A stretch of DNA of 64,000 nucleotides from Dryomyza anilis. Lineage: Eukaryota > Arthropoda > Insecta > Diptera > Dryomyzidae. Made by a program: the position numbers and the translations under genes. Of the stretch, positions 22,932 to 35,030 are shown piece by piece (positions within the stretch are counted from its first letter, which is position 1; each line of letters opens with the position of its first letter). Location: positions 14,985,529-15,049,528 of the forward strand of contig OX638132.1 of NCBI GenBank assembly GCA_951804985.1, read 5' to 3'. The notes beneath the pieces were generated by a model that was not told the DNA's origin, searched no databases, and was given only the letters and a program-made list of their open reading frames with translations.

Positions 22932-23195
22932 TGGAATCAGACCATGTACTTACCTCGAACATTTACCATTGTAATACCTATAAAACATCCTTCGGTTCTT
23001 CGGTGACCAAGAGAATCAATGGAGGATGAAATATTGTTGTCCCCTATGCAATATTTCGTACGTTGCTGAATACGGTTCAGGAACTCCAAAGGGGTTTTTT
23101 TAGTCCCCGGCCCAGATCTGCGAATTGTATTCCTTCTTAGGACGAATATAAGTCGGCAGGAATGAAATATGTCTTACACCGTTATAAAAAAACAT
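22932..23195. repeat. 264-bp exact direct repeat, copy 2
   Basis: Identical to 22244-22507. It lies on the other side of the FADD-containing LINE segment, so the order on the LINE strand is block, RT segment, block. Confidence 0.92.
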
Positions 23196-23639
23196 TAATT
23201 GTGACATTAATTGTTACAAAATGTGACATTAATTGTTACAAAATAATTAATTCTATTAATATAATTATGTACGAATTATTTAATAGTATAAATCAAATCC
23301 TTTAAGGATTGGTGTATATGCTAAAATATGTGTATATGATATATATGTATATATCATATACACAAACTGACAGTTTTAGAGGCACTACACAGTTTTGAAT
23401 TCACTGCACAGTATTAGAAGTACTGTTGTACCCCTCTTATTTGACATTGGTTCATCGCAACGCGTGTTTGCAAATTCGGTTCACAAGGTCGTTCTTCCAT
23501 ACGTCGTGAGTGACTTCATGACTTTGATAATCCTCTATCATAATTGTGTTAACTTTTCTCAATCATTATATATAGCTCTTCGAACAACAAAACAAAGTAG
23601 GTAAGTAAAGTAGTAAAATAAATAACATTAAATTTATAA
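23196..23639. other. AT-rich spacer with a 34-bp palindrome at 23330-23363
   Basis: GTGTATATGATATATA at 23330-23345 is mirrored exactly at 23348-23363 around a TG centre. A tandem TGTGACATTAATTGTTACAA duplicate lies at about 23199-23245. No gene is seen. Confidence 0.7.
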
Positions 23640-23649
23640 TAAATAATAA

Positions 23650-23689
<40 letters not shown>

Positions 23690-23690
23690 C
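23640..23690 (+). repeat. (AAAT)n microsatellite
   Basis: An AATA/AAAT run of about 50 bp, including eight or more uninterrupted tetramers. Confidence 0.9.
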
Positions 23691-26672
23691 AAAATAAATA
23701 ACATGCAAAAAATACTTTTTTTGTCGAGTCTGTTAATACACTGAACTTTGAAATATAAAAAAATTTAGAAAATTATTTTTTAAAATATGATGCCATCAAA
23801 ATACCATCTTGAAATTTTGCATGAACATTTATAAGAAATTGACGAAAACTTAGGATTTTTTTCAGAATTTTAAAAAGGGTCTTTTTAAGGACATCAATTT
23901 TGAAGTGCAAGGATAATGACCACGGGCCAGATGTTCTTGTTTAGAAGTTACAAATTAATTTTTCTGAAAGATTGTTCTGTGGTCGATTTGGTGTGGAATG
24001 GCCCACACATATAATAGTGCTTCGTCCTTTTCCGATTCCTCCCACTTTTATACTTACGCAAGATATAAACATTAGGTAAATAAATCAAAAGTATAATCAA
24101 TTTATCTCTTAAAATACATAAGTTACAAGCAATTATAATATCATTGAACTTTCATTAGTATAAAGTGCCACTCCCTTTATTCCAAATCCGCTCATTTTTT
24201 TACAACAGTAATATGCATATATCAACTAACAGTATCCGAAATTTATCTCTTATACAACAAAAGTTAAAGATTTATGAGACGCAAAAGTGCCTACTGATTA
24301 AAAATTAATTGTATTGATATTTTTGTTTGCTATATTTACAAATATATTTTCTCTGTGTTCCGTTTCTATATTTCAAACCACATTATAATTTTGAATGGTT
24401 TTATTGGATAAAATAGAAAATTATTTTCTAATGTTCAAACATATTCAAACATCTCTAAGTTAAATTTTATTTTAACCACTTGATAGATTCGAATCTTTTT
24501 CACTTAAACAAAAAAAAAAAAGAAAATAAAAAATTAAATCTCTTAAATTTCTACACAACCACTTACCGCTAAACAACAACAACAACAACTGAAATTAACA
24601 TTAAGTACATTTTGTGGAAAAACAATTTAATAACGCTTGAAAACCAGAACTTTTTCCAACTCTACAACCCGCCTCAATTTTCTGACTTCTCGCCGTATTT
24701 TGCATGGTTCACCATGACATGTTGTTGTAATTGTTGTACCGTAATTGTGCGGCGCTGTTAAACATTTGCGGCGGCAACATAGCCGTCAAAACTTTAAAAA
24801 ACCATTAAAACAATTTAATCTCTCGCAAATAATGCAAAACTTTCTTTTTAAGAACTTTTGCCATTTTCCACGATATAAATCGCAGATTTGACTTGATTTC
24901 TACTATGGTTCCCTGAGGGACAATCCACACCATTACCAAAGACATCAACTGCACCGACAACTCCGCCCTCACACCGCCCACATCCGGGCGTCCCCCTTTA
25001 ACACCCGACACAATGCCGCGTGCCATGGGTTTGAGTTTTTAAACGCAATCAGGCAACCGCCAAAAATCAAGCGCGTCTTGGTACCATGAATATCCGCCCC
25101 TTCTTGAATTGGATTTTCATTTTGCGGTGGGTATTTTTACATTGGCGCTTCCAAGTTAATTTCGGTCGTGAGACACGTTGCCAAATGATAGAAATTCGAC
25201 GTTGTTTTTCTTTAACTTTCCTTTGTTTAGTTTTGATTTCATTTTTGTTATTTTTCTTGTGCGCCGTTTGCTAATTATCATTATTTTTACAAATGCCCCA
25301 AAGCCAAAAAACCCAAAACGTTCATCGGTCGTCTCAGGTCTGGTGTCTTCCTTAAGCCTTCTGTGATTTTTAACTGTGCGCCATCAACATTGCCGTCAAC
25401 ATAATTTTAATGTTTTCACCCCCAAAATTGTTGACACCCATGTTGGTGCCAACAATTGGCCTCCCCTTTTTGACAGGCATGTTGGCGGTCGGGCGGTCGG
25501 TCTGCCTGCCTCTGCCTGTTTGCTGAAGACAACATTTTGATTGCTGCACATTTTAATGATTTTTGCACGTTTGGTGCTATTTTTATATCGTAAAACGTAC
25601 GTAAAATATTTCGATGGGTTGGCAAATACAGAATCAAATTTTATATAGACTTGTGGCTCGAATTGTGTATTATTTCTTGAAGTGTCATTAAAATTGATTG
25701 TAAGTGTAAATTCGTTGGCGCCATATTTTATTGAGTGCCATCAATATGGTGTAACTAAGTGATGAAAAAAAAACTAATTTTCAATTTAGTATGAATACAG
25801 TTTTATCAAGAATGTTAACTTGGAACTGATTTTTTAATATAAAGAAGGAAATTTCGAAATTTGTAGAATATTCTTAAATTATATGGTTTTTGAAGAATTT
25901 AATTTCTAGAAACACTGCAAACTTATTAAAGATAATTTTTTAATTGAATAAAATAATGCTTAACTTACGATATGAAACTGATATCATTTTAAAATTGAAT
26001 GTTGTGCTTGTTGTTGTTTTTTTTTTAATTATTGTAATATTTTTCTGAATAAATAAATATTGTTTATTGAATATGAATACTTTTTCAAAATTAAGTCGAT
26101 ATATACAACGACAAAAATCAACGATATCGTTATATATATAGTTAATTTGGGCCTAAAAACGACAACGTTTCGATATCGTAAAAAATCGTTTGATTAGTTG
26201 AGTATGTTTTTAATTTTTACATTTCATGAGAGTTAATTGTTCATATCCGCCATACGAATAAGAATATGTTTTGGACACACACAAAATTTTAATAATTCTA
26301 TATAAAATACACCTCTTAAACAACACACCCAGTCAGCCATTCGATTCGATATTGTTTCGAGACTGTTTCGAGATTTAAAGATTTTCATTCGATCACTATT
26401 ACGATTTCCTATCTATATTATACTTCAATTTGTTCTAAGATGTACGCAGAAGTCGTAACAGTTTATTCGAAATGAGAAAATAAACGAATAAATATCGTTT
26501 CTTTTTCTTAAATTTTATTATACGAAAATATTATCGTTTATATAACGAGATCGAACGTTTTTTTTCGCATTGTTTTCGAGAAAATTTCGATCATCTAAAA
26601 GCTCCGAGACATGGCAGACTGTGTATTCTAAAAAATGTTTTACATTATATTTAATTGTTCGAATTATGTGTA
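23691..26672. other. No recognised feature; GC-richer island 24640-25560
   Basis: AT-rich flanks surround an island of ordinary composition (24640-25560, with CCGCCCTCACACCGCCCACA at about 24963). Open frames in the island are at most 73 codons with no recognisable domain. A host promoter or untranslated sequence is possible but unsupported. Confidence 0.4.
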
Positions 26673-27425
26673 AAAAAAATTGGGACAATTCCATGGGTAA
26701 GTTCGGTCACATGGGGCGGATTTTTATAGTCGGTCGGGCCCGACTATGGAATACCCTACACCTTTGGTGGGGATCCTAATGTGGAATATTTACTTGACCT
26801 TAATTTTAAAGTTTTTAATTATGCTGAACCTTCCCACACTCAGAATATTATTCACATATCAGAAATTTACGTCTTATATCCCCATAAATTAAAAAAATGT
26901 ATATAAAAGTATAAAAAACTAATAAAAAAAAAATAGAAACATGTAATTGGGCGGACAACGTCTATATTTAAAATTTTGAAAGGCTAATATTTCATAGATT
27001 TGATTTTAATAATTTACGGATCACATTTTCACTATGAAAACCCGGGAAATAATGAAAAAGAAAAAAGTAGGCGGATTACGCCCATTTTTGGACCACATAT
27101 TTTTAGATGAATTATAACAATACGTTTTAAATTTTATACCTTGAATACTTTTCGAGTTATTAGTTTCTAAAGAGTTATATAAAAGTGACTTGTATGGGAG
27201 GTGGGCGTGTCCGTTGACCGATTTTGCTCATTTTCAAACTCAGTTCGCATTCTGATCAGTATTTCTCGAGTTATTCTGTATTCGGACAGCAAGACGGACA
27301 GACATACGGACATGGCTAAACGGACTCGGGTAGTGATGCTGATCCATACCGGACACGCCTCCTAAGGGGCGTTACAATATAGGTACAAAGTTAATATACT
27401 CTGTACCTCATAGGTGTAGGGTATA
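26673..27425 (-). mobile_element. DINE-1-like element, copy B
   Basis: This is the reverse of copies A and C. The 3' hairpin (ATAGTCGGTCGGGCCCGACTAT on the plus strand) is at about 26728. GGGTATA at 27419-27425 is the TATACCC end. The GTCTGTC microsatellite has shrunk to about 20 bp. Confidence 0.8.
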
Positions 27426-27927
27426 AAAAGTAATCCACAAATTCGGAAACGATAATGTTAAATTTAATTGTAACATTATTTTAAGATCCTAAGTGTTTCA
27501 ATTTCGTTCAAAAAAGGTTTTCAATTAATAGCCATCATACAAGGAAGATAAATCAAAAAATAAATATTTTGTTAATGAAAAAATATGTTTTGACAGCAAA
27601 CATATCATGTTACATGTTAAACGAATTTCCAGATTTTAAAAATATATATATAACATTACGAAAAGATGTAATTTGCCCCATAGTGCAATTATCAACCAAA
27701 ATAAATGAGATGCAAGACAATTCAGCGCACTAAGCAATGTGTTAGAAAGAGACGGACGATCATTCAGCGCACTGAGGCAATGTGCGAGAAAGAGATAGAA
27801 GATCAGCGCATTAAAATCACATAAGTGCGAATGAGTTGCCAATAGCATGCGTCATTCACGAAACGAGTAGAAGGTTCTCGTAACATGTCGAAGCTTGTCG
27901 AAATGTCTCGAACTGATGCATGCAGTA

Positions 27928-28927
27928 CAGTGATGATTTTTTCAGTAGAATTGTACTCATTTTAGTACAATTCGATTGTAATAAATTCCAATGCAATATA
28001 TTTAGTGATCAAAAGTTATTTGACATTTATTTTTATATGAAAACTTTTCAGTTATAGGTTTATTCTGCCTATAGTTACAAGAGAAATACTTAAACGCAGT
28101 AATTTTGAAGCTTAATTTTTAAAACCGATACTGTAACCTAATTCTACGGAGAAACGAACTGGTATTAGTTGAGTACGTGACTAGTTCCTCGGCGATAGTA
28201 TAGTCTGTATTTTTATATGAAGCCAATTGGCATGGCGTTGTCCTAGGGAGGGTTAATAACCACCTCATACAGACCTTTAGAGCTATCAAGATTCTGTCCT
28301 CATTCGTTACCTATGGTACCGGTCACAGAACATACCTTTGAACAAGAATAGCGATAAGTCCCATTTACACCAGTCACGTGATAGGACATTATAGAGCAAT
28401 TGACACTTTTTTTAACGCAGGGAAACATTATACTAAAATCAGAAGTACAAACATTTCATTTTAGTCAAAAAATGTTTATTTATTTTTCTAATTTAATATT
28501 TTATTAAAATTATAATTACAATTTTTACGTATTTGATCCTAGATCTTTTGGTGGAAAATAATGAATTTTTTGTAAATTCATTCACTATTCATTAATACAA
28601 AAACCTAAATCCTGTATATCAGTATATTTCAAAAAAAAAGGGTAAACATGGAAATGAATATCCCTTTCCTCAATACTAAAATCGGCACCTATATGAAGTA
28701 TGGCAATATGTATAAGAGTCAAAAAGCATGAAATTTATATAATATTGACGTAATTTTTACAACGTTACTTCATTGTTTTCTTTTGAAATACAGAAAGACT
28801 CTTATTGCATATTTTTGATATTTGTATATTAAAAAAAATATATTTAAATTTATGAATAATTTGGTTCCATTTAGTACACTTTTTTTACCATAAATTACAA
28901 TATAGATATTTTCAAATATCATCCCTG
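27928..28927. mobile_element. 1000-bp hAT-type non-autonomous transposon
   Basis: The ends are CAGTGATGAT and, inverted, CAGGGATGAT. The flanking 8-bp target copies are ATGCAGTA (27920-27927) and ATGTAGTA (28928-28935), which differ by one base. The empty site is visible in the other LTR (31424-31877), where GATGCATGCAGTATATAAGG is continuous on the minus strand. An 8-bp duplication with CAG-type ends is diagnostic of hAT elements. No transposase frame is present. Confidence 0.85.
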
Positions 28928-28933
28928 ATGTAG

Positions 28934-28971
28934 TATATAAGGGCGCCGCATCTGAGGCACAGCACTTCAGT
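28934..28971 (+). promoter_or_regulatory. LTR core promoter: TATA box and initiator
   Basis: TATATAA at 28934-28940 is followed about 30 bp later by TCAGT (28967-28971), matching the arthropod initiator. The same pair is conserved in the inverted LTR at 31424-31877. The hAT insertion now separates it from its upstream repeats. Confidence 0.55.
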
Positions 28972-29198
28972 AGTGATTGGAAAGTGGTCGAGTGCGTCTC
29001 GTGTGAGAACAATGTCAAGTTAAATAGTGAACATGCAGTAGTTTTTAGAATTTGTTATTAGTAAAGTTGTTTAGTTAATGTGAATTAATAAAGTTAATTG
29101 TTGTAATTTATACCAAACATAAGAGTGTTTTTATTTTGTACACTATCCAGAGATACGAACATTTAGAACAGTTTTCCGTAGACTGAATTTTCGTAACA

Positions 29199-31423
29199 AT
29201 ATTATTAAAAATATATACCTAATCATAAGTCATGAATAACAAAATACATAAATTGAAAAAGTTGGAAATTAGTAAAAAATTCAATTATAGTCATAAAATT
29301 TATTATTGCAATTATATTTCGTTTGCTGCAAACAAGTTTATTCTCTATGTAAAACGCAGAAAACATTTTCTTTTTTTTCGAAAAACAGAAATATTTTTAT
29401 GGGCAATATTTTTTTTCAAATAACATTTTTTGTCTATTTTTTAAATGTTTTGTTTTTTGATATATTAATTTATTTTGAGAATTTACATTTTATATTTTCA
29501 TATTTTATTTAGCGAAATAATAATTTATATCGAAAAAATGTCAAAAAATTTGAATGCAGATCATTTACATAATAAGTTTTATTATATGCAACCATTTTTA
29601 TCAGCAAAAGTTGCTAAACATAAAGTTTTCCCGTAAAAAAGTAATTTTTAACGATTTTGTGCAAACGCCCGCTAATTAACGATTAACTGTAGAGCAGAAA
29701 TATTTTAAAAATCTCTATAAAATAAACCAAGGTTCATTTTTGGGAATTGACAACAAACCTCCCCTAAGGACAGATCGGAGACTGTTACAGTTACTGTCAC
29801 ACGTACTAAGTCACGTACCGGTTCAATTTCCCTGAAAGTCGACCCTAATGATTATATGTTCGCAAGCCTGTTTCTGTATTTTGAAACCTTTGAGACCTAG
29901 CGCACTTTTAATAAACGGAAATTGATTTCTATGCATCACACATAGCTAAACACACACTGACAATCAACTCAAACCCATTTCCGTTGGAATATCACACGCA
30001 CGCACACACACACACTTACCGGAAATCAGCTGTAAACTGTTGATAAAAACAGCCGCCAGGTAATACCCAATTTAACCTACACTAATATGATAATCTACAT
30101 GCAGATGATGTCGTCTTGTTCATCATCAAGAAGGCACAAAACTTCATGTTGGTGTCTGCGAAATATGTGCAGGAATTTCCTAACCATTGGTGCGAAATTT
30201 TTAACATTGCCTTTGAAAAATATTAACCCTCTGGAATAACAAACTATGTAACAAACACACAAAACCATTGCATAAGTGCCGAGTCCATGAGCCATTTGCA
30301 TGGTTAAGCAGCGCTTTAGCAACGTAATATGCTCCTAATTGGCTCTGATAGCACCCGAGGGAGCCATGTTTGTGACATTCAGACATTCAGCGCATAGATA
30401 GATAATGCTAGCATTGCCGTTGACCAGCAAGAATACGATAATCGAGAGATGAAACACAAAACTTATGAATGCCTTCGAAACACTGTCTATGAGTTAACTT
30501 TTGGACATCATTATCAGCATAAATATCGTTTTATTTTATTTGAAAATGCGCTATATGCTCTCATATAATAACGCGTTATAAAGGTTCTTTTATATCTGCA
30601 GTTACAATATAAATAATTTTCTTTTTTTGGTAGACACCAGCAATAGGGGTATTTCAGATTTGGTCAAATACTAATCGCTTTACACGCTTGAATAAAACTC
30701 AAATTAGCATTTTGTTTTCGTAATGCCCTAACATGATTTTTGTGTTATTCCCTCCTTCTTATGTTGGTTAAATGGTCTGCTGGTTGTTGTTTGGCCAAAT
30801 AAATTAACTGTTCGCTATTTGAACCTTTCGGTTAACTGCCTTGGTTTAGGCACTAAATTAACTGAATGCGTAAACATTTTATGTGCTTTTGATATGGTGT
30901 TTCATTGGGTAGCATCTTTTTGTGAATTGAATTTTGCGAATTGGGTTAAAACACATTTAGGACTATTTGCGCAGATTTGTTTTAGGTTTATGGCAGTAAT
31001 CTTTTTGAATAAGTCTCCGTGGGAAAAGGAGAACTAGTCGGAATAATTCGAGTTCCAGAACCAGTCCAAAGTGAACCAGAATAAAAAGTACTCGTTTTGG
31101 AACTAGTTTAGAACTAGAGTAAAGTAATGCAGTAGACAGTCAATTAACATCCCGCCATGACCAGCCCATATTAAGATAATAGGTTTATCTCATAGAAAAA
31201 AACTAGTGCACCCCTATCTAGTCGCATTTCCTACCAGGTGGGTACGAATCCCCAAGCATCATTATTTGCCAGGTATACTCTACTCGCCAGTGAAAATTAG
31301 TCGAAACCTAGTCGTTTACTGGTAGGGATTTATCCTCGCAAGTAAAACTAATCAAAAACTGCTAGGTTAATGGTAGAGCTTTGAAAAGTACATCACTGCC
31401 AGTAAAACGAGTCAAAATTTGTG
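29199..31423. other. No recognised feature; small repeats
   Basis: AT-rich. A (CA)n tract lies at 29998-30018. Near 31285-31415 three loose copies of GCCAGTAAAA...AGTC are spaced 50-60 bp apart. No gene is supported; frames are at most 82 codons. Confidence 0.45.
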
Positions 31424-31877
31424 AAAAACACTCTTATGTTTGGTTTAAATTACAACAATTAACTTTATTAATTCAATTTAACTAACAACTTCTTACAACT
31501 GCTGCATGTCCACTATTTAACTTAACATTGTTCTCACACGAGACGTACTCGACCACTTTACAATTACTACTGAAGTGCTGTGCCTCAATTGCGGCGCCCT
31601 TATATACTGCATGCATCAGTTCGACACGTTTCGACAAGCTTCGACATGTTTCGAGAACCTTCTACTCATTTCTTAAATGACGCATGCTATTGGCATCTCA
31701 TTCGCACTCATGTGTTTAAATGTGCTGATCTTCCATCTCTTTCTCGCACATTGCTTAGTGCGCTGAATGATCTTCCGTCTCTTTCTAACACATTGCTTAG
31801 TGCGCTGAATTGTCTTGCGTCTCATTTATTATTGTTGATTGCTTGCACAGTGGAGAAAATTACCTCTTTTCGTAACA
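31424..31877 (-). mobile_element. Solo LTR, copy 2 (uninterrupted)
   Basis: On the minus strand it starts TGTTACGAAAAGAGG at 31877. It contains two 46-bp direct repeats (TTCAGCGCACTAAGCAATGT...), the AGAAGGTTCTCG heat-shock-like core, a run of TCGAAACATG/TCGAAGCTTG words, GTATATAAGG, an initiator and AATAAAG. It stops at CATAAGAGTGTTTTT, about 65 bp short of the end seen in copy 1. The frame open at 31580-31930 is an accidental reading of the LTR. Confidence 0.75.
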
Positions 31878-32669
31878 ATATTAATTTAAAGCAAGGATTG
31901 CAATATGAAAAAATAACGATATCGATTTGATTTCGGGTTTCTTGCTCGCTTCGGTTGCGGACACGGTTTCGGTTTTCAGTTTTTTTGAACAGGAAATATT
32001 TACACAAAAACCAATAACATAAAATTTAGAATTAAAAACCAAACAGAATAAATCTAGTGATGCGAACGAGACAATTCAAAATCTCGCTCAATATTGTAAA
32101 AAAGAGATTACTTTTGAGACAACGAGATTTAATTTAGCTTTAAAACTCATAAAAATAAAAAAAAATATTGTAAACGTACGGCCTTTGCAAAAACACTCAT
32201 TATACAAAAAATTTCCTGCGAAAAAATCGATCACAAGCTTGGATGCTGTGTTCACATCTTTTGTTGTTGCACTTTGTAAAGAAGCAGAAGATATGCGGAA
32301 CAAAAATACAAAAACCGACAAATGTAGGTCACTTTTAAAATGTTTATATATTAAATATTATATGCTCATTAAATTCACATAGAACTCAAATTAAGAAAAA
32401 CTTTACGAAAAAATATACATAAAGAAATTTAATATAAAAACATTACATTTCAGTGAATATGCATGCTACGCAAACGAAAAACAAACGACACTAACGTAGC
32501 AACAGGAGTTGTGTGTCTTTTTTAAATTGTATACGATTTACCGCTAAACAAGTGATGGAAGAAAACGATAACAAAACGCATGCATAGTCGGATGACGAAC
32601 GACACCAGCGTAGAGAAGAAAAAAAAAACCAATAGCTTCGTCTATTTTGTGCTTGGAGTTGACTGTGTT
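31878..32669. other. No recognised feature
   Basis: AT-rich DNA with short frames only. Confidence 0.45.
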
Positions 32670-33036
32670 TATACCCTACACTAATATATATTGACTTCAT
32701 GCTCAAATACATGAAAATAATGTTCTCACGCGAAACGACTTTTGGTTCCCAAAAAAAAAAAAAATCGAAATTCGGTGTACCTACCCATATGTAAATATGG
32801 GTATCAAATGAATGGAAATTCTTCAGCGATTGAAAGTTTGTAGTTATTTTCAGGATTCGTATACCCTGGTGACCTATATACCACTTTGAATGGTAACCAC
32901 ACATATGTGTAGGGTATGTATAGTCGACTTAGACCGACTATACTTTTGATAATCCTAACTATTATAATAACACCTACTATAAAATGTCCCTACTTTAAAA
33001 TTTCCCATGTATCTAACCTTCCCAACTGTTTTTTTG
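32670..33036 (+). mobile_element. DINE-1-like element, internally deleted
   Basis: The TATACCCTACACTAA end joins directly to the middle of the 39457-type element (ATATTGACTTCATGCTCAAA). It then continues through GTGTAGGGTATGTATAGTCG and the hairpin to CCTTCCCAACTG. The TTGATCAG block and microsatellite are deleted. Confidence 0.75.
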
Positions 33037-33998
33037 TTGAATTTGATTTACCGCTACACAAATGAATGATGAATAAGAAATTTCTGGGAAATATTTGTTC
33101 TCAAAAACTTTTATTATTGTACTACAAGTAGTTTTTATTTGGGATTTTTTTTAAATGACATTTAAACATTGATTGTAATTTAGAGCTTCTAGATAAAATA
33201 AAATAATTGGTTTCTGTCTGTTTTTCTACTTTTTTCAAACCGTTTTAAAACAGGCATAAAATCAAAACCGTTTATATCGGTTTTGGATATCGGTTTATTT
33301 GTGTAAATATGATCATGGCTGTCAAAATACGACAAAATTACGACAAAATTACAATGATCAGTTACCGACCATGATCCTAGCAGAATTTCTTGTAACACAT
33401 AGAATCGTTAATGAATTTTTAATGATTTTTCATAAAACCAAATTCAACAATCTAAAATATACTCGAAATTCAACATTATTTGAAGGTATACATCGTTATC
33501 AACATTTTATCATTTGTTCAAGTCAAATGTTTTGTTGGCATCTAATATCCTCGTATATTAAGCTCCTTTTAAAAGTTCACTATTATTCAATATGAGCCAC
33601 ATTCCTTCAGGCGCTAATATCAATACGCAATTCCTGCAAAACCTCCGAATAAATATAATTTTTGGCAAAGTATGTAAACAAAATTTGAAAACAACCAGCA
33701 AAATATTTCACGTTACAAAACTTTACCAATGCATGTAAACATTGTTCTTGACAATGGAACATATAATAAATGCAGGAAGTTACCACTGTGTACTGCGTTA
33801 CTTTTGGCGGCAACAATGTGCTAAAGCGGATATAACAACTGCTTTATGTGTACCTACGATACTTGTCGCGTATGAGTTTCTTACGTTATGCCAAAAGTGT
33901 TTGCCGCCAAAATTTGATTAATTAATTAGCGCATATGTAGACATTATACAAATTTGCGTAGTCTTGGCTTTTCTTTTGTTTGTTCAAATTTATATGAT
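33037..33998. other. No recognised feature
   Basis: AT-rich, with open frames of at most 98 codons and no recognisable domain. Confidence 0.45.
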
Positions 33999-34801
33999 TA
34001 TACCCTACACCTATGAGGTACAGGGTATATTAACTTTGTGCATATATTGTAACGCCCCTTAGGAGGCGTGTCCGGTATGGAAAAGTATATATATTCTTGA
34101 TCAGCATCACTACCCGAGTCCGTTTAGCCATGTCCGTCTGTCTGTCTGTCTGTCTGTCCGTCTTGCTGTCTTGCTGTCTTGCTGTCTTGCTGTCTTGCTG
34201 TCCGAATACAGAATAACTTGAGAAATACTGATCAGAATGCGATGAAATTTCGTCTCAATATATTTTAGCCAAAAGTAGGAACCGAGTTTGAAAATGAGCC
34301 AAATCGGTCAACGGACACGCCCACCTCCCATACAAGTCAATTTTATATAACTCTTTCGGGACTAATAACTCGAAAAGTATTCAATGTATAGTTATAAAAT
34401 TTAAAACTTATTGTTAGAATTCACCTAAAAATATGTGGCCCAAAAATTGGCGTGATCCGCCCACTTTTTTTTTTCGTTATTTCCCGGGTTTTCATAGTGG
34501 AAATTTGATCCGTAAATTATTAAAATCAAATCTATGAAATATTTTCCTTTCAAAATTTTAAATATAGGCGTGGTCCGCCCAATTACATTTTTCAATTTTT
34601 TTTTTTTGTTTTTTATACTTTATATAATTTTTTAATTTATGGGGATATAAGACATAAATTTCTGGTATATGAATGATATTCTGAGGGTTAATATCCCCAC
34701 CAAAGGTGTAGGGTATTCCATAGTCGGGCCCGACCGACTATAAAAATCCGCCCCATGTGACCGAACTTACCCATGTGACCTAACTTTCCCAACTCGTTTT
34801 T
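33999..34801 (+). mobile_element. DINE-1-like element, copy C (best preserved)
   Basis: It begins TATACCCTACACCTATGAGG and contains AAGTATATATATTCTTGATC. Next comes a GTCTGTCTGTC/GTCTTGCT microsatellite at 34134-34200. It ends GGTGTAGGGTATTCC, the hairpin ATAGTCGGGCCCGACCGACTAT, and CCATGTGACC repeats to TTCCCAACTCG. It is non-coding. Confidence 0.85.
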
Positions 34802-34914
34802 GTATTATTTTTGGCAATCTGACAAAAAGGTTCTACCACTACATATTAAATTAGTTTAAATACAATTTTGTAGCAATTGTGGTATACAATAAAATTTAAT
34901 AAACAATTTATAAC

Positions 34915-35030
34915 CAGAAGAAATTCTATTCCTAACCGAACGAATTTTTACAAAACTTTTATTTCTCAAACTTTTCCTTTCTGGATAATTCTTCTTAATC
35001 ATACTCAATCAATTCTTTCACAGTTTAAAT
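34915..35030. repeat. Left part of a degenerate TTCTTTCAC-type array
   Basis: Loosely repeated words such as AATTCTTTCACAGTTTAAAT, CTTTCTGGATAATTCTTCT and TTTTTACAAAACTTTTA. The same words continue at 36545-36990 on the far side of the element at 35031, which seems to have inserted into the array. Confidence 0.45.

Larger units (their letters stand above)
21940..23195 (-). pseudogene. Decayed LINE (Jockey/CR1-like) reverse-transcriptase remnant
   Basis: Read on the minus strand, frames with many breaks resemble the end of a non-LTR retrotransposon polymerase. There is a FINDLL segment followed by HSFADDS at 22806-22870, where FADD stands at the RT catalytic motif. After it come CCLLSH near 22637, KEYNSQIWAG near 22445, FYRYYNGKC near 22290, and at 22086-22250 a stretch with HLFVVHPVLNRTTHYRDNSR typical of the C-terminal tail. 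Stops and frame changes occur throughout, so it is inactive. The KEYNSQIWAG to YYNG block is present twice (22244-22507 and 22932-23195), so the remnant is also rearranged. It is a mobile-element relic and not a host gene. The clade is inferred. Confidence 0.75.
27654..29198 (+). mobile_element. Solo LTR, copy 1, split by a hAT-type insertion
   Basis: Removing 27928-28927 and one 8-bp target copy leaves an LTR of about 540 bp. It starts CATTACGAAAAG (TGTTACGAAAAG in copy 2, so the first bases are mutated) and ends TTTTCGTAACA. It carries a TATATAA box (28934), a TCAGT initiator (28967-28971) at normal spacing and AATAAAG (about 29086). Upstream of the TATA box are two similar 46-bp repeats (TTCAGCGCACT...GAAAGAGA) and AGAAGGTTCT, a heat-shock-element-like core. 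These are the parts of a retroviral-type LTR promoter. No internal retrotransposon sequence adjoins, so it is a solo LTR. Confidence 0.7.

Noticed and set aside
29199..31423. Internal region of an LTR retrotransposon between two LTRs
   Set aside because: The flanking LTRs are in opposite orientation and no gag/pol similarity is visible between them.
31580..31930. 116-codon plus frame
   Set aside because: It reads antisense through a solo LTR; its repeated serine/leucine words come from the 46-bp LTR repeats.
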